In this document: positions 8,974 through 16,764 of the stretch, one piece after another
Layout: each line of letters opens with the position of its first letter
How positions within the stretch are numbered: position 1 is the first letter of the stretch
From: Flavobacterium sp. IB48
GTDB lineage: Bacteria > Bacteroidota > Bacteroidia > Flavobacteriales > Flavobacteriaceae
Length of the DNA stretch: 64,000 bases
Assembly (NCBI RefSeq): GCF_016405855.1
Contig: NZ_JAEFCA010000007.1
Location: 62,001 to 126,000, forward strand
Direction: 5' to 3'
Program-made: the position numbers and the translations under genes
The notes under the pieces: generated by a model
Database searches by the model: none
What the model was told of the DNA's origin: nothing
The model's input: only the letters and a program-made list of their open reading frames with translations

Positions 8974-10014
8974 TTATTTAACAATATAATCCTCTTTTAA
9001 TGCGTCACCTTTTTCTAAATTAACATTAATTTTTTTACCCAAAATAGCATTAAAATGTTTAGGGTGCATTCCAAAACCTGGTCGTATCGATCTTACGTTT
9101 TCTTCAGTAATTATCTCACCTGCTTTTATATCTTTTACTACGTACAAAGATCTTGAAAAATCTTTTCCCTTAGCTTGTTTATCTGTTAAGGAATAATCAA
9201 CAATACCAATCGCACTTTCTGCTTCTCTAACGGCTTTTACCATAGCGCCGAATTCTTCTTCATTCATAGAAAAAGAGGCATCTGGTCCTCCTATTGCTCG
9301 ATCAAGGATAAAATGTTTCTCGATTATTTTAGCACCAAAAGCTGTAGCAACTATAGGTACTGTTGCCCCCATAGTATGATCAGATAATCCACTAATAATA
9401 TTGTATCTTTCTGCTAAATCTTTTACCATACTCATATTTGCTTCTTCTATAGGAGCAGGATAACTAGAAGTACATTTTAATAATGCTATATCATTATTTC
9501 CCATTCTTCGACAAGCATCTAATGCCAACTCTATATCTTCTTGTTCTGCAATACCAGTCGAAATGATAATGGGCTTACCTTTAGAAGCCGCATATTCAAT
9601 TAATGGAATATCTGTTATTTCAAACGAAGCAATTTTATAAGCAGGCGTATTTAGACTTTCTAAAAATTCTATTGAAGATTTATCAAAAGGTGATGAAAAA
9701 CAAATTAATCCTTCTTTTTCTGCTTCTTCAAAAATAGTTTTATGCCACTCCCAAGGTGTATAAGCTTCTTTATATAAATCATGCAAATTCTTTCCATCCC
9801 ATATTGATCCTTTAATCATAAAATCATCTTTTTGGGAATCAAGAGTTATAGTATCTGCGGTATATGTTTGTAACTTTATACAATCTGCACCTGCTCTTTT
9901 CGCGGCTCTTACAGTTTCTAAAGCTACTTCTAAACTTCCATTATGATTTGCTGATAATTCAGCAATTATAAATACTGGCGAATTTGCATTTATAGAAATG
10001 TTCTTAATTTTCAT
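8974..10014 (-). CDS. pseI: Pseudaminic acid synthase (PseI/NeuB family)
   Basis: This enzyme condenses phosphoenolpyruvate with a six-carbon 2,4-diacylamino sugar to make a nonulosonic acid in the cytoplasm. The 346 residues hold a NeuB TIM barrel (1-265) and a C-terminal antifreeze-like SAF domain (about 285-346). FIIAELSANHNG (Glu19, Asn23), IKLQTY (Lys47), YKIASFE, SDHTMG and IEKHF hold the expected active-site residues. The combination AELSANHNG, SFEITDIPLIEYAA and RPGFGMHPKH favours pseudaminic over sialic acid synthase. Its start is four bases after the end of a KASIII remnant. A second NeuB domain is encoded at 13834-15600. Confidence 0.9.
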   Translation of the reverse strand: MKIKNISINANSPVFIIAELSANHNGSLEVALETVRAAKRAGADCIKLQTYTADTITLDSQKDDFMIKGSIWDGKNLHDLYKEAYTPWEWHKTIFEEAEKEGLICFSSPFDKSSIEFLESLNTPAYKIASFEITDIPLIEYAASKGKPIIISTGIAEQEDIELALDACRRMGNNDIALLKCTSSYPAPIEEANMSMVKDLAERYNIISGLSDHTMGATVPIVATAFGAKIIEKHFILDRAIGGPDASFSMNEEEFGAMVKAVREAESAIGIVDYSLTDKQAKGKDFSRSLYVVKDIKAGEIITEENVRSIRPGFGMHPKHFNAILGKKINVNLEKGDALKEDYIVK

Positions 10015-10018
10015 TCTC

Positions 10019-10135
10019 TTAATTTTTAATTATTACATCATCAGCTGATAAACCAACTCCAAATCCTAGTAATAAAATTTTACAGTGTTCTCTTTATCTT
10101 ACTATTTCCTATTAATTTACAAAGACACCTTTATA
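10019..10135 (-). pseudogene. 3' remnant of a second ketoacyl-ACP synthase III gene
   Basis: Between the acyl carrier protein gene and pseI, the minus strand encodes CKILLLGFGVGLSADDVIIK and one further residue before a TAA at 10019-10021. GFGVGLS is the C-terminal signature of KASIII enzymes and matches the end of the intact gene at 10450 (VLLCGFGVGLSMAG). Upstream of a one-base shift, another frame gives CKLIGNSKIKR, which suits the helix before that strand. Nothing convincing remains further upstream. The fragment is too short to work and is probably what is left after deletion of a duplicate or partner KASIII. Confidence 0.6.
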
Positions 10136-10198
10136 TCAATTCACAAAACAGAAAAAATTATTATAAATCAGTTATTTACAATAAAATCGCAAGAATAA

Positions 10199-10432
10199 TT
10201 ATTGTGTTTTTAACAATACATAATCATACAGTTCTTGCACAGTTTTCTTTGCTCGGTAATCGCTTTCAGAAATATCAACACCGTACTCATCCTTAATCAT
10301 AACCATTATAGTCATTCCTGTCAATGAATCGTAGCTATCTAATTGTCTAAATTCAGTAGACATTTCTAAAACAATATCATCAGCATCAACAAATTGTTGT
10401 TTAACATTTGAAACAAAAATTTCTTTTTCCAT
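10199..10432 (-). CDS. Acyl carrier protein (dedicated to the glycan cluster)
   Basis: The 77-residue protein is an acyl carrier protein. It has the four-helix length and acidic composition, and Ser36 in LDSYDSLTGM is the expected phosphopantetheine attachment site at the start of helix II. I begin it at ATG 10432 because this gives a normal-length ACP; the upstream TTG at 10456 would overlap the KASIII gene. It lies 17 bases after that gene and they are surely co-transcribed. The primary ACP for fatty-acid synthesis normally sits by fabF, so this copy probably carries an acyl chain destined for an amino sugar or nonulosonic acid. That role is inferred. Confidence 0.88.
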   Translation of the reverse strand: MEKEIFVSNVKQQFVDADDIVLEMSTEFRQLDSYDSLTGMTIMVMIKDEYGVDISESDYRAKKTVQELYDYVLLKTQ

Positions 10433-10449
10433 ATTTTTATATTTTAAAT

Positions 10450-11472
10450 TTAGCAAATTTCAATTACTACTCCTGCCATTGACAAACCCACTCCAAAACC
10501 ACAGAGCAAGACTTGCTGATTTGTTTTAAATCTATTTTCTTTTATTACTCGACTAAGCGCAATAGGAATTGTTGAAGAAACGGTATTACCTATATCACTC
10601 ATTGAAACATAGAATTTATCTGAATCAATACCGCATCTTTTTCTAATGAAATCAAGCATAAAAGCATTTGCTTGGTGAAAAATTACCATATCAATTTCTG
10701 ACAAAGAAAGACAATTCGTTTCTAGTGTCTCAACAACTAATTTTGGAACTTCGAATGCTGTAAAATTAAAAATTTCTTTACCATTCATATAAAGATAATC
10801 ATCGTTGGATACAAAATTTTCTTCTTCGTCATAGAAATCTTTTTGCTTTTCCCTATCTATCTTAATTCCACTATTTTTTACGATCAAATGGTCAAATCCA
10901 CTACCATCGGTTCCGTATTTAAAGTTTTTGATTTTTGCCGAAAAAAAATCATTATTAGGCTCCGATGTAATCAATGTAGCCGTTGCGCCATCTCCAAAAA
11001 TTGTTCGGTTAGACTTATCTTTTGGATGAATAATCTTTGAATACATTTCAGAAGTAAGCAAAATCACATTTTTAGCTTGCCCAGTAGAAACAAGACCTTT
11101 TGCAAGACCCAAACCGTATATATATCCAGAACAACCCAAATTGACATCTATTGCACCACATTTCTTTGATAATCCAGCTTTATCTTGAATGATACAAGCG
11201 GTTGTTGGAAGGAGGTAATCTGGTGTTTGAGTACAAAGAATAAGATAATCTATTCTTGATTTATCAAAATTATAATCATGTATAAAATTCTCTAGGGCCT
11301 TTATTGCCATATCGCTTGATGATTCATCTTCATCTGCTATATGCCTACTAACTATTCCCGTTTTTTGGGAAATTTTTTCAACTGACCACTCAGGAAACAT
11401 AGAAGAAAGCTCTGAATTATCCAAAACTTTTTCTGGCAAATAATGCGAAATTCCATTTATAAATGCTTCCAT
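10450..11472 (-). CDS. 3-oxoacyl-ACP synthase III (KASIII/FabH-like)
   Basis: The 340-residue thiolase-fold enzyme has all three KASIII catalytic residues: Cys114 in NLGCSGYIYG, His266 in FHQANAF and Asn296 in SDIGNTVSS. It ends with the family signature CGFGVGLSMAG. It would condense an acyl-CoA primer with malonyl-ACP. A start at ATG 11472 (EAFINGISHYLPEKVLDN) fits the family; the TTG at 11499 adds nine unlikely residues. Placement beside an ACP and two GNAT genes inside a nonulosonate operon argues that it makes a short 3-oxo- or hydroxyacyl group for sugar decoration, not membrane lipid. No ketoreductase is visible. Confidence 0.88.
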   Translation of the reverse strand: MEAFINGISHYLPEKVLDNSELSSMFPEWSVEKISQKTGIVSRHIADEDESSSDMAIKALENFIHDYNFDKSRIDYLILCTQTPDYLLPTTACIIQDKAGLSKKCGAIDVNLGCSGYIYGLGLAKGLVSTGQAKNVILLTSEMYSKIIHPKDKSNRTIFGDGATATLITSEPNNDFFSAKIKNFKYGTDGSGFDHLIVKNSGIKIDREKQKDFYDEEENFVSNDDYLYMNGKEIFNFTAFEVPKLVVETLETNCLSLSEIDMVIFHQANAFMLDFIRKRCGIDSDKFYVSMSDIGNTVSSTIPIALSRVIKENRFKTNQQVLLCGFGVGLSMAGVVIEIC

Positions 11473-11573
11473 ATATTTATTTATTTTTTCTAAAGACAAT
11501 AAAATAATGTACTCGTAAAAATCTTAAATTACTAAATACGTTAGTAAAAAAATCACAAACGCTTTAATTAACA

Positions 11574-12140
11574 TTAAATTATTGAATTTACTGTTAATTC
11601 TAAAAGTCTTTCAATTTTTTTATTTTTTATAACTTTTTCCCTCCAAACATTTTCAGTTAGTTCTCTGAAAAAATATTCATCATCACTATTTTCCGAACTT
11701 TTGAACTCCGATATTACTTTTGAGAAACTAAAAAGATCACTAAATGAGTTTGCTGATTTATTAGCAGTTAGAGCATATCCTTTTAAAGTTTTCATTTTTA
11801 GATTCAGATAAATATATTCTAATACATAATAATAAAATTCAACACCAATATTCTTGTGATGATAATCTGGAGCTATATAATACCCCCACTCGGCTTCATC
11901 ATCTTCTATTGCGGTTAATGAAAAAGTACCAACTGGCAGATTATTTCTTTTTACTAGGAAGTACAATTTAGATTTGTCTGTTTTTAATCTTTCAACAAAA
12001 TTAAAATGATTATCTAACTCAACTAAATCAGTACTATACATCCATCTTCTTACTTCATAATTATTTCTCCAATTAAATACCAATAATAATTCTTCATTAT
12101 TTAAATCGGTAAAATTTACATAAGTATATTTACATCCCAT
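11574..12140 (-). CDS. pseH: PseH-like GNAT N-acetyltransferase
   Basis: The 188-residue GNAT enzyme carries FNWRNNYEVRRWMY near residue 23, a pattern typical of PseH, which N-acetylates UDP-4-amino-4,6-dideoxy-beta-L-AltNAc. VGTFSLTAIEDDEAEWGYYI forms the central beta strands, and DYHHKNIGVEF takes the place of the acetyl-CoA pyrophosphate loop. The start at ATG 12140 overlaps the stop of the previous gene by one base (TGATG); a GTG one codon earlier is possible. With an ACP gene nearby, the acyl donor could be acyl-ACP rather than acetyl-CoA, but nothing in the sequence proves this. Confidence 0.8.
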   Translation of the reverse strand: MGCKYTYVNFTDLNNEELLLVFNWRNNYEVRRWMYSTDLVELDNHFNFVERLKTDKSKLYFLVKRNNLPVGTFSLTAIEDDEAEWGYYIAPDYHHKNIGVEFYYYVLEYIYLNLKMKTLKGYALTANKSANSFSDLFSFSKVISEFKSSENSDDEYFFRELTENVWREKVIKNKKIERLLELTVNSII

Positions 12141-12697
12141 CACAATTTATTAAATTTACTATGTATAATAACATCTTTAAAATTTCCATAATAGAAACAA
12201 TGATTCTTTAATACTGCCTCTTTAAAAAAATTAGATTGCTCAAGTATTGGATAAAGCTGTGGCCTCACGTCAAAAGCGTACGTGTAAATTTTAAATAAAT
12301 CTAAATCACTAAATGCAACTTTTTCAATTAAACTTAGAAAATTCAACAGAAAAGAACTATAAAATTCCTTTTCTAAACTTGTGTTCATTAAAAATGATAT
12401 CTCAGCATTTTTATCAATCCAATTAATATGGACCAACCCTCCATAACCAACAAACTCTTCATTTCTTAAAAAAGAAAATAAAATTTGGTTTGGTTTTTCT
12501 TGCTCAAAAAGCTTAGACACGATATTATTGAAATAATTTTCCTGACTTTCAACTGTTAATGGTTTATCTTGACGCAAATGATAAATTTGTTCATTACGCC
12601 ATTTCATTATAAGCAAACGATCTTCATAACGAATTGGCACAATTGAAAAATCTTGGTTTGTAAAAACTTGCTGGTTTAATACTTTATAGTTTCCCAT
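12140..12697 (-). CDS. GNAT-family N-acyltransferase (second copy)
   Basis: The 185 residues show the GNAT pattern of RimJ/RimL-type enzymes: IVPIRYEDRLLIMKWRNEQI (about 18-37) followed by SFLRNEEFVGYGGLVHI and NAEISFLMN, the beta4-beta5 region. The acetyl-CoA loop is degenerate. It is related in layout to the adjacent PseH-like gene but diverged, so the pair may act at different amino positions or with different acyl donors. Its start overlaps the SGNH gene by 14 bases and its stop overlaps the next start by one base, showing tight coupling. The substrate is unknown. Confidence 0.75.
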   Translation of the reverse strand: MGNYKVLNQQVFTNQDFSIVPIRYEDRLLIMKWRNEQIYHLRQDKPLTVESQENYFNNIVSKLFEQEKPNQILFSFLRNEEFVGYGGLVHINWIDKNAEISFLMNTSLEKEFYSSFLLNFLSLIEKVAFSDLDLFKIYTYAFDVRPQLYPILEQSNFFKEAVLKNHCFYYGNFKDVIIHSKFNKL

Positions 12698-13346
12698 TTA
12701 TCTTAGACTTAGAATTTAGATGATCTAAAATCACATTTTCTAATTTTACAAAAATTAACTGATGTCCTTTTTCATTTAAATGATGAAAATCTGAAATTAT
12801 TCCATCTAAAGGGAAATCATCATTTTCTATAAATTTTGTATGTGATTTTAATATCTGATTGTATTCATGGGCATTTTTTTTAATGCCTGGGATTAACTTT
12901 TCATATTGTTCTGCTATTTGCAAAATTCCGAGTGAATACAACGGAATACTTTCAAAATCACTTTTAATTCTTAACAAAGAATCTAAAAATACTTCTTTTG
13001 GAGTATATGTACAGTTCCTAATCTTTCTTAATTTTTTCTCAAATAATTTTGTAACTTTTCGAAGCCGAAATTTATCAATTAATAGTTTTTCCATTAAACT
13101 AAAAGATCTCGGTGCACAATCTACAATCCCACATTGTAAAAAAACTAAATCAGGTTTAAATTGTTTATAATAAAAACATTGCCCCAATAGGTCAGAAATC
13201 TTGGCTCCTCCGATAGCTATATCAACAATCAATAATTCAGGAAATCTATTTCGAAGCATAAAAAGATAAGTATCTTCATACGTTACTTCGCCAGAATCGA
13301 ATTTCCGTGGTAGAGACAGAGAATCTGTTAAAAATAAAATTCTCAT
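12684..13346 (-). CDS. SGNH/GDSL-like hydrolase
   Basis: The 220-residue protein has the SGNH blocks: Ser9 in FLTDSLSLP (block I), Gly46-Gly47 in IAIGGAKISDLL (block II), QCGIVD near residue 76 where Asp replaces the usual Asn of GxND (block III), and Asp186-x-x-His189 in DFHHLNEKGH (block V). Such enzymes are esterases, deacetylases or O-acyltransferases. No signal peptide is visible, so it probably acts on a cytoplasmic sugar intermediate. It sits where pseG would be expected in a pseudaminic operon. A role in O-acyl trimming or as an unusual sugar hydrolase is possible but unproven. Confidence 0.72.
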   Translation of the reverse strand: MRILFLTDSLSLPRKFDSGEVTYEDTYLFMLRNRFPELLIVDIAIGGAKISDLLGQCFYYKQFKPDLVFLQCGIVDCAPRSFSLMEKLLIDKFRLRKVTKLFEKKLRKIRNCTYTPKEVFLDSLLRIKSDFESIPLYSLGILQIAEQYEKLIPGIKKNAHEYNQILKSHTKFIENDDFPLDGIISDFHHLNEKGHQLIFVKLENVILDHLNSKSKINGKL

Positions 13347-13365
13347 TATAATTTGTATGATTTTT

Positions 13366-13830
13366 TTAGAGACATTCTTTACTAGATACCGACATTTTAA
13401 CCACTACTTTCTTCACATCTGAATGCCCCTCATACAATGCCATATGTGCAAAATTATTAGGAATGATACAAAAATAGCCTTTTGGGATTGAAAACTTCTT
13501 TATATAATCTGATGTATAAAGCGCAAAATCATTCAACTCATCATAAGCCTGATACTCTTTTACTTCACTAAAAACATCTGCAAATGCAACTATATCTTCT
13601 CCTTCCAAAGAAATATGGATATCCATTAATTGTTTGTGAGCTTCTAGAATATTTCTATTAAAAGAAGGAGATATCTCTTTACTATATATTGGAATTAAAG
13701 TAATACTTTCAGAAGATATCTTTTCATTTAAAACATTTAAATCTTTATTTTTTAAGAGATTAAGCACCCTATCAATTTCAGGATATAACTTAGAATAATT
13801 TACTAAATTTTCAAATTTATCAATTATCAT
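13366..13830 (-). CDS. YhcH/YjgK/YiaL (DUF386) family cupin-like protein
   Basis: The 154-residue protein matches the YhcH/YjgK/YiaL family: QLMDIHISLEGEDIVAFAD near residue 67, then FALYTSDYIKKFSIPKGYFC and NNFAHMALYEG, and the C-terminal VVVKMSV. The His, Glu and Asp residues at these places form a metal-binding beta-sandwich in known members. In Escherichia coli yhcH lies with sialic-acid catabolism genes and is thought to act on sugar anomers or isomers. Here it is inside a biosynthetic operon, four bases after the NeuB fusion gene. A mutarotase or isomerase step on the amino sugar or nonulosonate is a reasonable guess. Confidence 0.8.
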   Translation of the reverse strand: MIIDKFENLVNYSKLYPEIDRVLNLLKNKDLNVLNEKISSESITLIPIYSKEISPSFNRNILEAHKQLMDIHISLEGEDIVAFADVFSEVKEYQAYDELNDFALYTSDYIKKFSIPKGYFCIIPNNFAHMALYEGHSDVKKVVVKMSVSSKECL

Positions 13831-13833
13831 TTA

Positions 13834-15600
13834 TTAACTAATTTTTGTTTTACTATTCAGAGTATCAATTAATACTTGATCTGTTTTATATTTTAATTGA
13901 ATGTGATTATTTATTTCAGGAAGTTCAGGTTTTTTGTCTAGCAGATCAAAAATATCACTAATAGTATAATCTGGATTAGTTTTAAAATTATCTACAATTT
14001 TATTAAATAAAATTATATCTTCATTATAATCCAAAGTTAATCTATAATTTCTAACAAGATTTTTAGGTAAGTCTACCAAATTAACTCTAAAATATTCTAA
14101 ATTATTCATAAAATACCATGTCATGTATTCTGAATATTCTGCAGATGGAAAATGTTTTTTTACTTTTTCTAATGCTTGAACATTTATAATTTCTAAGTTA
14201 GTACCTACTGCTACATCTCTTGCAGTTGTATAATCAGCCCCATACTCGAAATGAGATTTAAGTAAAATTTTTAAAATTTCATTATCAATGAAAGGACAAT
14301 CTGCTGTAACTCTAATAACAATATCCACTTTAAGTTTTCTTGCTATGTCCAAATATCTCTGAATTACATCTTCCGGGTCACCTTGATGAAAAATGACTGA
14401 TTCATTATAAGTAAAGTCCTTAAGTGGCAAATCAGATTCTAAATCTGAGGTAGCTAAAATTACATTATTGACATTTTCAAATTTACATGCATTTTTAATA
14501 CATAACTCAACCGAAGTAAGATCTCCAATTTTTAATAGTGCTTTTTCTTTAAGTCTGGTTGATTTCAATCTACAAGCAATAATTGTTGCAATATTTGCTT
14601 TCTTAAAATCTTCTCTTTGTAGTGTTTCCCCTTTATTTTTAGAAACTGAAAGAATATGAAAATCGGAAATCAAATCTTTAATTTGTTTTGAGTTTAATCC
14701 ATTTTTTCCTGATCTCTTAAATTCAAAATCTTCTTCTATTGATAAGTACTCACCCTTTTCTTTAGCTCCTTTCAATATAGGCTTCATAATAGATTTTTCT
14801 AAATATAAAAGCTCTCTATTATTAATAAATTCAGCATTTAAAAGTTCTTCATAATTATTAACAATTTCAATCATTTTTGTAAACTGAGTAACTCCTAGAC
14901 TAGAGTACATATCATATTTAGTTTCAGCATTTTCAAGTAATACATGCTTCTCGACTATGTCTGCTCCTGATGCGATTGCCAAGGCAGGTAACCATACTGC
15001 ATAATCCGACTCACGATCAATATGATCAGCAAAAACTATTCTTTTAGAAAATGCATTTTTAACTTTATTAATTTTTGAAATCCCTGAATCTTGCAATAAT
15101 GTAGGATATCCTTGAAATCCAACTTCAATCAAGATTTCTTCAGGATTTAAACTTTCCTCATATTTCTTTAAAAAATACGCTATTTCGTCTAAATCAAGAG
15201 AGGCTACATTAATTATAAGTTTCTTATTTGAAAGATCAACTTTAGATAAGGCATTTAATACGGCATAATTAAATAGTACTGAAACCTGCAATTTAATGCC
15301 ATAAACTTTAGAATGATTCTCTTCTAAGATCTGTACTCCATATTCATCAAATATATCTAGCCATACATCTTTGGTTTCTTTAGCCAGATTAATAATCTCA
15401 TCCCATTCAAGTGAATCAAATAATAATTCTTGATAAACTGAATACCACTCAAAATCTTTTGTTGCTAATTTATCTGGATGTAATGGCTGAAATTTAATTC
15501 CAAAATTATCTTTAAAAGATGAAAATTGTGAAATTAACTCCTTAACATATTTTATATTTCCTCCATGAGTATTTGCTACTTCAATTATTGTATATGCCAT
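13834..15600 (-). CDS. NeuB-type synthase fused to SpsF/PseF-type cytidylyltransferase
   Basis: The 588 residues hold two enzymes. Residues 1-270 are a NeuB-like barrel with IIEVANTHGG (Glu7, Asn10), IKFQ (Lys36), YGIKLQ (Lys103), ADH and VEKHV, so the catalytic set looks intact. Residues 275-333 resemble a SAF-like domain. Residues 337-565 are a SpsF-type nucleotidyltransferase: IIACRLKSTRLKEKALL (nucleotide loop), NVILATSD, FHQGDPEDVIQRY and RVTADCPFID. It could make and activate a nonulosonic acid as its CMP form. It follows pseC, where pseF is usual. A second separate synthase is encoded at 8974, so the NeuB half may have another substrate. Confidence 0.88.
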   Translation of the reverse strand: MAYTIIEVANTHGGNIKYVKELISQFSSFKDNFGIKFQPLHPDKLATKDFEWYSVYQELLFDSLEWDEIINLAKETKDVWLDIFDEYGVQILEENHSKVYGIKLQVSVLFNYAVLNALSKVDLSNKKLIINVASLDLDEIAYFLKKYEESLNPEEILIEVGFQGYPTLLQDSGISKINKVKNAFSKRIVFADHIDRESDYAVWLPALAIASGADIVEKHVLLENAETKYDMYSSLGVTQFTKMIEIVNNYEELLNAEFINNRELLYLEKSIMKPILKGAKEKGEYLSIEEDFEFKRSGKNGLNSKQIKDLISDFHILSVSKNKGETLQREDFKKANIATIIACRLKSTRLKEKALLKIGDLTSVELCIKNACKFENVNNVILATSDLESDLPLKDFTYNESVIFHQGDPEDVIQRYLDIARKLKVDIVIRVTADCPFIDNEILKILLKSHFEYGADYTTARDVAVGTNLEIINVQALEKVKKHFPSAEYSEYMTWYFMNNLEYFRVNLVDLPKNLVRNYRLTLDYNEDIILFNKIVDNFKTNPDYTISDIFDLLDKKPELPEINNHIQLKYKTDQVLIDTLNSKTKIS

Positions 15601-15606
15601 AAAAAT

Positions 15607-16764
15607 TTATACGTTTTTAGAATGAAATAAATTAACTTTTTCGATTACAAATTCTTGTTCTTCGATAGTTAATGTTGGGTACATAGGTAAACTAATACAT
15701 TTTGAATAATACTCCTCAGCATTTGACAAATCGATATAATTGTCCCCTAATTCCTTATAATAAGGCAGTTGATGAACTGGGATGTAATGAATTTGAGCAT
15801 AAATCTTATTTTGATGCAAATAATCATACAAGTCTTTTCTATCATCAACTTCAATTACGAAAAGATGGTGTGCATTTAAAAAGTTTTCTGGTAAAGTTTG
15901 ATATTTTAACTTTCCTCTAAAAGCCTTTTTGTATCTTTCTGCTATTTCATTTCTTTTTTCAACTCCTTTTTCGTTTCTTGCTAATTGAGATATGCCTAAA
16001 GCTGCTTGAAAATCTGTTATTCGATAATTAAATCCTAAAGTTTGCATTTCATAAAACCAACCTCCATGATTTTCTGACATATTTTCTTTCGTTATTCCAT
16101 GAGAACGCAATAACAACAGTTCTTTATAGATTTTTTCAGAATTGGTAGTAACCATCCCTCCTTCTCCACAAGCAATATGTTTTACAGGATGAAATGAAAA
16201 GACAGCTGCATCGGCATATATTCCATTTCCGCAAAACTGCTTTTCCTTTTTCGAATCAACAAAGTATCCGCCAGGTGCATGACAAGCATCCTCTAAAATC
16301 CAAAGATCATGCTCACTTGCTAGTTTTCTAAAATCTTCTAAATTCACAGGCAATCCGGCAAAATCTACAGGAATTATTCCTTTAAAAAAACCTTTAGGCT
16401 TACTTTCAATTAACTCTTTTGTTTTTTCAAGAGATAATATATAGGTATCTCGGTCAATATCTGCAAACCAGACTTCAGCACCTACAAATCTTGCGCAATT
16501 TGCAGACGCGGCAAAAGTAATTGGAGTAGTAATTACTCTATCTCCTTCTTTTAATCCAAGGGCCATAGCTGCGATATGAAGTCCCGCCGTTGCATTATTG
16601 ACAGCTACAGCATACTTCGCGCCAACAGATTCAGAAAATTTTTCTTCAAATTCCTTTACTTTTGGGCCTTGAGTTAAAAAATCTGATTTTAAAGTTTCAA
16701 TTACAGAATTAATATCTTCTTCTGTAATATCCTGTCTTCCATAAGGAATAATTTTATTTTCCAT
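15607..16764 (-). CDS. pseC: PseC: PLP-dependent UDP-4-keto-sugar aminotransferase
   Basis: This DegT/DnrJ/EryC1 aminotransferase (385 residues) would convert the 4-keto product of PseB to UDP-4-amino-4,6-dideoxy-beta-L-AltNAc, using glutamate as amine donor. It starts with IPYGRQDITEEDI, has NNATAGLHIA for phosphate binding, LEDACHAPGG with the PLP-ring Asp, and the internal-aldimine Lys195 in FSFHPVKHIACGEGG. GGWFYEMQTLGFNYRITDFQ is typical of the PseC subgroup. Its ATG overlaps the stop of pseB by one base (TAATG), indicating coupled expression of the first two pathway steps. Confidence 0.92.
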   Translation of the reverse strand: MENKIIPYGRQDITEEDINSVIETLKSDFLTQGPKVKEFEEKFSESVGAKYAVAVNNATAGLHIAAMALGLKEGDRVITTPITFAASANCARFVGAEVWFADIDRDTYILSLEKTKELIESKPKGFFKGIIPVDFAGLPVNLEDFRKLASEHDLWILEDACHAPGGYFVDSKKEKQFCGNGIYADAAVFSFHPVKHIACGEGGMVTTNSEKIYKELLLLRSHGITKENMSENHGGWFYEMQTLGFNYRITDFQAALGISQLARNEKGVEKRNEIAERYKKAFRGKLKYQTLPENFLNAHHLFVIEVDDRKDLYDYLHQNKIYAQIHYIPVHQLPYYKELGDNYIDLSNAEEYYSKCISLPMYPTLTIEEQEFVIEKVNLFHSKNV

